A stretch of 33,888 nt of DNA, taken from NCBI GenBank assembly GCA_020403045.1, contig JADBYK010000051.1:1-33888 (forward strand), given 5' to 3'. Both the position numbers and the translations under genes were made by a program. Positions 26,543-33,888 of the stretch are shown here, in pieces; the first letter of the stretch is position 1; each line of letters begins with the position of its first letter. This stretch comes from Cytophagales bacterium. Lineage in GTDB: Bacteria; Bacteroidota; Bacteroidia; Cytophagales; Cyclobacteriaceae. Under the pieces are notes generated by a model. The model was not told where the DNA came from. It saw only the letters and a list, made by a program, of their open reading frames with translations, and made no database searches.

Positions 26543-29500
26543 TTGACAGTCCAGAGCAAAATAGCATTATCATTCTTCATTTGCTGTTCTTTGGCCTTGC
26601 CAACGTGCGGGCAAGTCACGTCAGTACTTTCTACTGGCGATTGGCATAAATTTTCTGTGGAAAATGATGGCGTTTACAAAATTGACTACGAACTTCTAAG
26701 AAAGACCGGTATTAATCCCGATCAAATTGATCCTCGAAATATTCAGATCTTTTCAGGTGGCAATGGAATGCTTCCACAACCAAACAACAAATCAAGAATT
26801 ATCGATCTGGTACAGTTATCCCTATTTGTTTCGGGCGAGGCGGATGGAAAGTTCGATCGCGGAGATTTTATTTTGTTTTTCGGCCAGGGGCCGGATAAAT
26901 ATGGGTACAATCAACAAAAACAAATCTTTGAGTACGAGAATCATCTTTATGCAGATAAGAACTTTTATTTTCTATCTGTAGGCGCAACTCCAGGAAAGAG
27001 AATCACAAATCAGGCAACAATCGATGGGTCGTTTCCCATCGTGCGAGAATTCGATGACTTCGCTTATTACGAGACTGAAAAATACAATCTACTAAAATCA
27101 GGGCGGCAATGGTTTGGCGAACAATTTGATAATTCCCCGGAAGCTGTCATTCGGTTTGATATCGCTGGCATCATTGACAACTCACCGATAAAAATAGCAA
27201 GCCATGTGATGGCTCAATCGATCAGCGATTGCACGTTCAAAGTTTTTTTTAACAACACTCCTATTCTAGATCAGCCTGTACCAGCCATACCCAACACCCA
27301 GTATGGCATCAAAGGCAGAGTTACAAAAGATACGATCAGTACTAATTCATCCTCTGTCAGGGCGGCTGCACAAAATACACAAGAGGTGAAATATCAGTTT
27401 ACCAGAGGTAGCACGGCTGGGCTATCGGTAGGATACCTGGACTTCTTTCTTTTCACCATGAGAAGAAAACTGGCTTTATATGGAGATCAGACCATTTTTA
27501 CTTCTTCGAAAAGTTTGGACAACACCGTTTCAACTTTTGAAGTAACGTCCGTAAACTCAAAAACAGTCGTATGGGATATTACGGATCCCTTCAATACTGT
27601 TTTACAGTCATTAACACTTAGCGGCACCTCACTTTTGACTACAGCACCCACGTCTTCGTTAAAAAAATTTATTGCCTTTGATTCAGATAAAACAAAATCA
27701 CCAACCTTTGAAATCACGATCAAAAACCAAAATCTTCATGCAGTCGATAACAAGAGCCTTATCATTGTCACTCATCCCGCTTTTAGGTCGGAAGCAGAGC
27801 GATTAGCAAATCACCGACAAAGCAAGAACGGTTTGTCAACACTGGTTGTTACTACAGATCAAGTCTATCACGAATATTCTGGAGGCAAACAAGACGTAAC
27901 CGCCATACGTGATTTCGTTAGGGATGTTTACCGGAAGGCAGGTTCATCGCTGAAGAATGTACTTCTATTCGGGCGTGGTTCTTACGATTATAAATCTCGG
28001 GTAGCCAGCAACACCAATTTTGTTCCCATCTATGAGTCACTCAATTCGCTAAGCCCACTTGAAACGTATTCTTCAGACGACTATTTTGGAATGTTGGAAG
28101 ATAACGAGGGTGCCTGGCTGGAAAGCCCTGCACAAAATTCAACGATGGATGTGGGGATAGGCAGACTACCAGTAAAAAAAATAGAAGAGGCCAAGGCAGT
28201 TGTAGATAAACTGATCGAGTATGAAACAAATCCAAAAGCAAAAGGCGTTTGGCGTAAGGAAATACTTTTTGTGGCCGATGATGCAGACTTTAATATTCAC
28301 CAAAGCCAGGCAGATCAAATGGCAAATTCGATCGATGTTTCAAATCCAGAGTTAAACATCAAAAAATTATATCTGGATTCCTTCGACCAAATTCAACGAA
28401 ACACCGGCCCGGCTAGCCCGGCAGCCACACGAGCGCTTGATCTGGACATTCGCAAAGGAAAATCAATCGTGAATTACACAGGGCATGGCTCTGAAAAGGT
28501 TTGGATGCAAGAGCAAGTATTGACTGAAACCATTGTTTTGAATTGGAAAAATAGTCCCGAGTACCCACTCTTTGTAACCGCCACTTGCGAATTTGGCAGG
28601 AATGATGATCCGTTCATTATATCAAGCGGGGAACGCATTTTATTACAACCTAAAGGCGGAGGCATCGGGCTTGTTACCACCGCTCGTCCCGTCAACTCAA
28701 GTACTAATTTTACCCTCAATCGCGCATTTTATACAGCGCTGTTTCTAAAGGAAAACAACAAGTACCGTGATCTTGGCTCAATATTTCGCGACACAAAAAA
28801 CACAAGTATTTCGGGCGTATCCAATCGGAATTTTTCTTTGCTGGGAGATCCTTCAATGACCATTGGCTTTAGCAACAAAGAAGTCGTGATCGATGAAATA
28901 AAAACAACTTCTGGGTCTTCAACATTAAAAGGGCTCTCCCAAGTAAAAGCAAAAGGACAACTTAAAGAAGGCGGAACGAAACTAACGAATTTCAATGGCG
29001 AAGTATTTGTCAAACTCTACGATAAGCCTACTGTTGAAATCACCAAAGGCTCCGAAGGAACTTCGCCTTTCACCTATTCACAATGGGAGAATGTACTCTT
29101 TAGCGGAAGAGTCTCGGCAACCAATGGTGAGTTTGAGGTTAATTTTGTGATGCCTCGAAATGTGGATGCAGTTCCTTCGGCTGGCAAGTTAAGTCTGTAT
29201 GCGGCCTCTTCAAATCAAGATGCGTTTGGCATTTTTTCGAACATTCTGATTGGAGGCATAGAACCATCACCAGCAACTGACACCACACCCCCAGAGATCA
29301 CACTTTTTTTGGGTGACACAACGTATGTTATTGGCGGAGTGGTTGGGCCAAACACAAATCTGGTGGCTCGCCTATTCGATGAAAGTGGGTTAACAACTAC
29401 CTCGTTGATTCCAACAAACAACATGGTGGCCGTTTTGGACAATCAGTATCGCTTTGTGGTTAACGACTACTACATTTCAGAGAAAGATAACTACAAAAAA

Positions 29501-29938
29501 GGCTTGCTTATTTACCCGCTAGATACATTAAAAAAGGGACGACATTCACTTTCGCTAACCGTTTCGGATACGCACAATAATACGAGTACGAAAACAATCG
29601 AGTTCGTAGTGAGTGCTGGAAACCAAATACAAATTTCTGAATTCTATAATTTCCCCAACCCGGTTACAGAATCCACGCGTTTCAGATTCACACATAGCCG
29701 CCCGGGCGAAGATTTAGTTGCCACTATCGTTGTCTATAACTCGCAAGGGCAGATTGTTCATAGTCAGGAGCATGAGGTAAAAGAAAGCCAATATCAGGTA
29801 ACCTTGGACGAATGGACTGGGGAGAACCCCGATGGCAGAAAATTAAGCAATGGTTTATACATTGCACGCCTATTTGTTCGTTCCGTAACGGACGGCTCAA
29901 ATAATGAGTTGGCCTCGAGATTAATAATAATGAATTAG
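26543..29938 (+). CDS. porU: Type IX secretion system sortase PorU (C25 family)
   Basis: PorU is a gingipain-like cysteine protease that removes the C-terminal domain of type IX cargo at the cell surface and links cargo to lipopolysaccharide. The 1131-residue protein has a signal peptide (MTVQSKIALSFFICCSLALP, ending CGQ), an N-terminal beta-rich region, and a C25 catalytic domain with His at 648 in NYTGHGSEKVW and Cys at 682 in TATCEFGRNDD. The end (SEFYNFPNPVTESTRFRFTH, later SNGLYIARLFV) is a type IX-like C-terminal domain. The start is TTG, 2 nt after pssA. PorV, its outer-membrane partner, is next. The assignment is firm by domain order and pairing. Confidence 0.95.
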   Translation: MTVQSKIALSFFICCSLALPTCGQVTSVLSTGDWHKFSVENDGVYKIDYELLRKTGINPDQIDPRNIQIFSGGNGMLPQPNNKSRIIDLVQLSLFVSGEADGKFDRGDFILFFGQGPDKYGYNQQKQIFEYENHLYADKNFYFLSVGATPGKRITNQATIDGSFPIVREFDDFAYYETEKYNLLKSGRQWFGEQFDNSPEAVIRFDIAGIIDNSPIKIASHVMAQSISDCTFKVFFNNTPILDQPVPAIPNTQYGIKGRVTKDTISTNSSSVRAAAQNTQEVKYQFTRGSTAGLSVGYLDFFLFTMRRKLALYGDQTIFTSSKSLDNTVSTFEVTSVNSKTVVWDITDPFNTVLQSLTLSGTSLLTTAPTSSLKKFIAFDSDKTKSPTFEITIKNQNLHAVDNKSLIIVTHPAFRSEAERLANHRQSKNGLSTLVVTTDQVYHEYSGGKQDVTAIRDFVRDVYRKAGSSLKNVLLFGRGSYDYKSRVASNTNFVPIYESLNSLSPLETYSSDDYFGMLEDNEGAWLESPAQNSTMDVGIGRLPVKKIEEAKAVVDKLIEYETNPKAKGVWRKEILFVADDADFNIHQSQADQMANSIDVSNPELNIKKLYLDSFDQIQRNTGPASPAATRALDLDIRKGKSIVNYTGHGSEKVWMQEQVLTETIVLNWKNSPEYPLFVTATCEFGRNDDPFIISSGERILLQPKGGGIGLVTTARPVNSSTNFTLNRAFYTALFLKENNKYRDLGSIFRDTKNTSISGVSNRNFSLLGDPSMTIGFSNKEVVIDEIKTTSGSSTLKGLSQVKAKGQLKEGGTKLTNFNGEVFVKLYDKPTVEITKGSEGTSPFTYSQWENVLFSGRVSATNGEFEVNFVMPRNVDAVPSAGKLSLYAASSNQDAFGIFSNILIGGIEPSPATDTTPPEITLFLGDTTYVIGGVVGPNTNLVARLFDESGLTTTSLIPTNNMVAVLDNQYRFVVNDYYISEKDNYKKGLLIYPLDTLKKGRHSLSLTVSDTHNNTSTKTIEFVVSAGNQIQISEFYNFPNPVTESTRFRFTHSRPGEDLVATIVVYNSQGQIVHSQEHEVKESQYQVTLDEWTGENPDGRKLSNGLYIARLFVRSVTDGSNNELASRLIIMN

Positions 29939-29961
29939 TTAACTTTACCGCCTAACTGTTG

Positions 29962-31116
29962 ATGATGAATAAGTTAAAGAAAGGTTGGATCTTCATTTTC
30001 TTTTTTGGTGCCTACATAGCTGCCCAAAGTCAACCCCAGGGCACTTTAATTGGGCAAGACCCCAACAATAAGAATATCACCACGGCAGTTCCTTTTCTAA
30101 TCATAACGCCTGACAGCAGAGCGGCCGGAATGGGTGATGTGGGGGTTGCTACTTCGCCCGATGCTGCTTCGGCTTATTGGAATGCGGGAAAGCTTGCTTT
30201 TATAGATAAAGGCTATGGTGGCTCATTGTCTTATACTCCATGGCTAGGCAAGATCATCAATGACATGAGAATCGTACATTTAGCTGGCTTCTACAAAATC
30301 AACCGCGAGGAGGCGGTAGCTGCCTCTATGAAATATTTCGATCTAGGAGAAATTGAGTTCAGAGACAATGGAAATGTTTCACAAGGACGCTTTAATGCCA
30401 GAGAGGTAGCCTTCGATGGCACATACTCACGGCTATTGACGGATAATTTTAGTGCAGGTGTTACATTGCGATATATTTATTCGAATTTAACCGGTGCTTT
30501 ACCAACAACTGACGCAACGGCAGCGCATTCAGTAGCCGTTGACATTGGCGTGTTTTATACCAAACCTTTAAAATCAAAAAATGCCACGCTTTCTTGGGGA
30601 GCTTCTATCTCTAATATTGGCGCTAAGGTATCTTACACAAATTCAGCGAATCCTGATTTCATACCGACTAATTTGAGATTGGGTGGTGCATATAAGACAG
30701 ATTTGGATCCATTGAATAGCTTGACATTTGCACTCGACTTCAACAAGTTGATGGTCCCTACAACAGTGCCGGGTAGCAGAAATAAACCCCTTCTAAACGG
30801 AATTTTCGGATCGTTTTCAGATGCCCCTGGGGGTTGGCAAGAAGAATTTAGTGAGGTAACGATCTCGGGAGGTTTAGAGTATTGGTATAATCAAACATTT
30901 TCAGGCCGCCTTGGATATTTTTATGAAGATCAAACGAAAGGAAATAGAAAATACTTAACCGCTGGAGTTGGACTTCGGTATAATGATTTCGGGGTAGACG
31001 TTGCTTACCTGGTGCCCACTAACCAACGAGAAAGTCCTTTGGCGGAAACGATTCGATTTACCATTCAATACCTCATTGCTAAGAAAGCAAAATCAGAAGA
31101 ATCTGTAACTGATTAA
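29962..31116 (+). CDS. porV: Type IX secretion outer-membrane protein PorV
   Basis: PorV is a barrel of the outer membrane that carries cargo from the translocon to PorU. The signature TPDSRAAGMGDVGVATSPDA then AYWNAGKLAF is at about residues 50-75, after a signal peptide (KKGWIFIFFFGAYIAAQSQ). Beta strands continue to the C-terminal AETIRFTIQYLIAKK. The length, about 384, is normal. The start could be either of two adjacent ATG codons (29962 or 29965); a TTG one codon earlier is less likely. It is 23 nt after porU and 4 nt before the M16 gene, so all three are probably in one operon. Confidence 0.94.
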   Translation: MMNKLKKGWIFIFFFGAYIAAQSQPQGTLIGQDPNNKNITTAVPFLIITPDSRAAGMGDVGVATSPDAASAYWNAGKLAFIDKGYGGSLSYTPWLGKIINDMRIVHLAGFYKINREEAVAASMKYFDLGEIEFRDNGNVSQGRFNAREVAFDGTYSRLLTDNFSAGVTLRYIYSNLTGALPTTDATAAHSVAVDIGVFYTKPLKSKNATLSWGASISNIGAKVSYTNSANPDFIPTNLRLGGAYKTDLDPLNSLTFALDFNKLMVPTTVPGSRNKPLLNGIFGSFSDAPGGWQEEFSEVTISGGLEYWYNQTFSGRLGYFYEDQTKGNRKYLTAGVGLRYNDFGVDVAYLVPTNQRESPLAETIRFTIQYLIAKKAKSEESVTD

Positions 31117-31120
31117 TTGA

Positions 31121-32380
31121 ATGCTTGATAGAAAGTCCGCGCCTAACTTTAGTACTGAGTTTCAATTCAATTTACCAAGCCCAGAAATCATTGCCCTTAA
31201 AGACAATTTGTCTCTAGTGTGGCTTAAAGACATTCAGCAAGATGTCATTAAGATTGATTTCGTATTCGAAGCTGGTAAATGGCATGAACCAAAAAAGGGA
31301 GTGTCCTATTTTACAGGACACATGCTAGAAAAAGGAACATCGAACTTTACCTCTGAAAAAATTGCAAGCGTTTTAGATCAACAGGGCGCCCAACTAGAAA
31401 TTTCGTCCGGAGCAGACTTTACTTCCGTAAGTCTATATTCTCTAAAAAAAAATTTTGAGGCTGTTTTGCCCCTAGTGATTGAAATTCTTACTGAACCCAC
31501 TTTTCCCGAACAAGAACTGGATCTATTGTCCAATATTTTTTTGGATACCCTGAAAGTCAATAATGAAAAGAACAGTTTTGTGGCGGCTAAGGTCTTCAAT
31601 AGAAATTTGTTTGGGGCTAACCATCCTTATGGGAGATCTGCAGATGAAGGAGACATTAATGCGATCAGCACCTCCGACTTAAAATCTTTTTTCCTTAACG
31701 CATTTTCACCAATTGAAATCTACTTAACGGGAAATTTAACCAAGCACCAATTTTCATTACTTACAAATGAAATCAATAGGCTAAGGAACCAATCAAAAAA
31801 AATACCCAGTTTTATTGATTCCGTAGGTGGGCTAGCTGTTGAAAAGATTGTCTGGGATAAAAGTCTTCAATCTGCAATCAAAATCGGTAAGAAGACAATC
31901 AATAGAAGTCATGCCGATTATCCTGGCTTGTTGTTGGCAAATCATATACTAGGTGGCTATTTTGGCTCAAGGCTGATGAAGAATATCAGGGAAGAAAAGG
32001 GCTTAACCTATGGAATTCATTCGTCTTTGAGTTCTTACTTGAACAGTGGCGTTTTCAGTATTTCAACAGAAACGACTAAAGATAAGGCGGAACAGGCCCT
32101 CACTGAAATCGAGAAAGAAGTAAAAACAATGCTATCCATTCCGATAGAAAAGACAGAACTGAGCACTGCAAAAAATCATTTTTTAGGAAATCTCCAACTG
32201 GAGATATCAAATCCATTTGCAGTTACCGAAAAATTAAAAAATATTCGTTTGAATAAGTTGCCTGCTTCCTATTATCAGGACCTCTATAAGGCAGTAGTTG
32301 TTGCGAGTGATAGGGATCTATTGAGGATAACAAACGAATATCTCTCTCCAGCAAGCTTTCACTTAGCCGTAGTTGGATAA
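31121..32380 (+). CDS. M16-family peptidase homologue lacking the full zinc motif
   Basis: The 419-residue protein has the M16 fold: an N-terminal domain with SYFTGHMLEKGTSNFTSE and a C-terminal one with LGGYFGSRLMKNIREEKGLTYG. The zinc motif of active M16 enzymes is HxxEH; here it is HMLEK (H67, E70, K71), so the second His is lost and hydrolysis is unlikely. M16 pairs of Bacteroidota often have one active and one inactive partner; no partner is seen here. There is no signal peptide. It follows porV by 4 nt. The stop codon TAA abuts the palindrome at 32380; the ending HLAVVG looks like a normal family end, though slight truncation cannot be excluded. Confidence 0.85.
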   Translation: MLDRKSAPNFSTEFQFNLPSPEIIALKDNLSLVWLKDIQQDVIKIDFVFEAGKWHEPKKGVSYFTGHMLEKGTSNFTSEKIASVLDQQGAQLEISSGADFTSVSLYSLKKNFEAVLPLVIEILTEPTFPEQELDLLSNIFLDTLKVNNEKNSFVAAKVFNRNLFGANHPYGRSADEGDINAISTSDLKSFFLNAFSPIEIYLTGNLTKHQFSLLTNEINRLRNQSKKIPSFIDSVGGLAVEKIVWDKSLQSAIKIGKKTINRSHADYPGLLLANHILGGYFGSRLMKNIREEKGLTYGIHSSLSSYLNSGVFSISTETTKDKAEQALTEIEKEVKTMLSIPIEKTELSTAKNHFLGNLQLEISNPFAVTEKLKNIRLNKLPASYYQDLYKAVVVASDRDLLRITNEYLSPASFHLAVVG

Positions 32381-33622
32381 ACCCAGATTATGCAATGCTG
32401 ACGGTACTGTCAGCATTGCATAATCTGGGTTCAATCCATCCCATTGTGCATCTTGATTAAATTTTTCGTAGTCGATCTGAACGGTGATTTGCCCTTCTAA
32501 TTTGAGATACTTATTGTAACCACGATTATTGATATGCTTTTTAGAAAGCTTACCCAACCGGATAGCTTTCTCTAACCGGTGCAAACCTTTTACCCGGTTG
32601 CTTCTGTCTTTAGTTGCACGTATTGATGAATGACTAACGATGAGTTTTAATCCATCCGGTCTGATCAGTGTATGAATTTGGTCTTTTAACTTTAAGGCCA
32701 TGATTTGGCTTTTTAGTACCTTCGATTCATTCTTTATCCGACCACCCAAAATGAATTGGTATTTCAATCCGATCAACTCATCCATATTTTCCATTGACAG
32801 CAACCCGGCATCGGCTACAATAACCGCCTGAGCAAAGGCGTACTTTGCCGTAAAGGCGTCTACTACAGGGATCATCGTTTTGCCTTCAAACTTATTGCCT
32901 TCAAACATTTCAAAAGACAAGGGATACCCCTGCGGGCTCACCAGCAACCCCAGTAAAATCTGAGGATGTTGTGCCTTGCCATCTTTTGAAAAACCTGTCT
33001 TACGTAAATCGTCTTCATCTTCTGCTTCAAAATACAACGTAGTGACATCATAAAATAAAAGCTGGATGGAGTTCTTGAATAAGGTTAAGGTATGACGGTA
33101 GCTAACATCTTGTAAAATGGATTTGTGATTGCTCAGTTTATCCAAGTATCGGTACACAGCATCCATATCGAAAAAAAGACTATGGTGCTCTTGTAAGTAA
33201 TTGATGGTTTTAAGCTTGCTTCCAGGATGGCTTATTCTGCTCAACACAAGGTGTCTGAATAAATCATCCTTCACCACATCAAAACCAATCTCCTTGAATA
33301 GCTTGCCTAAGATTAACTCGTATCCGACAACTTCTATTTTCCGCAGGCTACGAGTGAAGGTGTCAATAAATTTTTTATCCTGTTCATAGAGCAGCTCCAA
33401 ACCTTGTTGAAGAACAAGCCGCTGTATTTCAAAACGCGCTTCCCGCTCAATGTCCTTTATCTCCTCTGCTGTTGAGCCGCTGCCGATGGACTTAACGTGA
33501 ATTTGGCGTTGCCCTTCCTTTCGGAATAGATGAACACTTATGCTCCCTGAGCGATTGACTTTTCTACGGATAAACACTCTCCCAAGATACCCCGAGCCAC
33601 CTAATTTGAATAAAAAATCCAC
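32363..33622 (-). pseudogene. C-terminally truncated IS1634/IS4-like DDE transposase
   Basis: The frame encodes an IS1634-type transposase, with RRKVNRSGSISVHLFRK near the start, the first catalytic Asp in LLFYDVTTLYFEAED (D192) and the second in AVIVADAGLLSMENM (D271). About residue 397, just after AQWDGL, homology stops and the palindrome encodes the remaining 22 residues (LNPDYAMLTVPSAL and on). Full members run to about 530 residues, with the catalytic Glu in the missing part, so it should be inactive. The longest frame begins GTG at 33622, but a GTG at 33575-33577 before FIRRKVNRSGS is the better start. Residue numbers count from the longer frame. Confidence 0.85.
32380..32431. repeat. 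Long palindrome, copy B (52 bp)
   Basis: Two 23-nt arms (AACCCAGATTATGCAATGCTG plus AC, and the complement) flank the 6-nt centre GGTACT. It starts at the last base of the M16 stop codon and its other edge cuts the transposase gene. About 48 nt are identical, in reverse orientation, to the copy at 94-142. It may act as a terminator for the porV operon in the sense of a strong hairpin, but lacks a T-run. Confidence 0.85.
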
Positions 33623-33710
33623 CTAATTTTATCCCGTTCCAAGTTTTTGACCGAACTGTCAAAAAAGTGCGGAAAACAGGAAAAAACCAAGTTGGTGATT
33701 TTCATTGTCA
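32432..33710 (-). mobile_element. IS1634/IS4-like insertion sequence, right part missing
   Basis: The transposase-upstream end is at 33710: 33683-33710 equals, in reverse complement, the terminal 28 bp at 30-57. The element runs from there to 32431/32432, where the palindrome replaces the rest. The terminus that should follow the transposase is not present. Length kept is about 1.28 kb. Confidence 0.75.
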
Positions 33711-33720
33711 GGGTTTAACC

Positions 33721-33755
33721 TTGACAATACTGACGGTACGGTCAGTATTCGTCAA
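33721..33755. repeat. Palindrome with core CTGACGGTACGGTCAG, copy C
   Basis: The sequence TTGACAATACTGAC, GGTACG, GTCAGTATTCGTCAA forms a hairpin with one bulge. It shares the core CAATRCTGACGGTACNGTCAGYATT with copies A and B, and its outer ends TGACAAT and ATTCGTCA equal those of the mini-element at 30-93. It lies 10 bp outside the IS terminus at 33710. Confidence 0.7.
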
Positions 33756-33767
33756 CCCCCTGGGCAA

Positions 33768-33790
33768 ACTATGCATTCCTAATGCATAGT
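33768..33790. repeat. Hairpin with 10-bp perfect stem
   Basis: ACTATGCATT and AATGCATAGT flank the loop CCT. No T-run follows. It lies between palindrome C and the terminator-like hairpin and is not explained by any gene in view. Confidence 0.6.
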
Positions 33791-33831
33791 GTGGGATAAA
33801 CACACCACGCACGATGCGCAAAAGTTCATAA

Positions 33832-33866
33832 AAAATCCCCTATAGGTTGTTGCTATAGGGGTTTGA
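33832..33866 (-). terminator. Terminator-like hairpin at the right window edge
   Basis: CCCCTATAG and CTATAGGGG form a 9-bp stem around GTTGTTG. On the minus strand the stem is followed by ATTTTTT, so it best suits a gene to the right, outside the window, read on the minus strand. On the plus strand only TTT follows. The bases from 33623 to 33720 hold the IS end, and no gene is seen from there to 33888. Confidence 0.6.
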
Positions 33867-33888
33867 TATAATAAAAAAGGCAACGACC

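Noticed and set aside
30-33710. The whole block as a composite transposon carried by the two IS copies
   Set aside because: The left copy is only a 64-bp remnant and the right transposase is truncated, and the genes between are core functions in usual orders. Independent insertions are more likely.

Overview
The window looks like a chromosomal segment of a Bacteroidota bacterium, probably of the Cytophagales type. Four signs point there. It carries PorU and PorV, parts of the type IX secretion system found only in that phylum. The AccD lacks the zinc ribbon, and S16 has a long C-terminal tail. Several genes are preceded by the Bacteroidota promoter form TTTG-N19-21-TAnnTTTG. There is no rRNA, tRNA, CRISPR array or phage module. 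Genus cannot be named from the sequence alone.

Layout. 1-217: window edge with a hairpin, a 64-bp mini-element with terminal inverted repeats, and a long palindrome. 218-4024 (-): an Nramp-like transporter with altered metal-binding motifs and an exported beta-propeller/phosphoesterase. 4038-11164 (-): the 2-oxoglutarate dehydrogenase operon sucA-sucB-lpdA, with two foreign-looking genes (an OLD-type AAA ATPase and a small TOPRIM/RloB-like protein) wedged between sucB and lpdA. 11425-16453 (+): rpsP, rimM, trmD, rplS, then class I aldolase, accD and a WbqC-like gene. 16564-19116 (+): clpC. 19207-24583 (-): FAD oxidoreductase, a very large outer-membrane protein (degenerate peptidase + TolB-like propeller + barrel) and yicC. 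24643-32380 (+): MBL-fold hydrolase, pssA, porU, porV and a non-catalytic M16 homologue. An IS200/IS605 element is inserted between the MBL gene and pssA. 32380-33888: an IS1634/IS4-like transposase gene cut short by a palindrome, then more palindromes and a terminator-like hairpin.

How the genes fit together. SucA, SucB and Lpd form one enzyme complex of the TCA cycle. RpsP, RimM, TrmD and RplS serve ribosome and tRNA maturation. PorV and PorU act together at the cell surface to release and process type IX cargo. The IS200/IS605 insertion changed the end of the MBL protein: removing the insert in silico restores an Asn-Pro-Phe ending and a 2-nt junction with pssA, so this was once a tightly packed operon.

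The two most interesting signals are the ATPase/TOPRIM-like pair, a candidate two-gene defence or nuclease module embedded in a core metabolic operon, and the family of palindromes sharing the core CTGACGGTAC at IS ends on both sides of the window. Both functional readings are inference and need homology searches.
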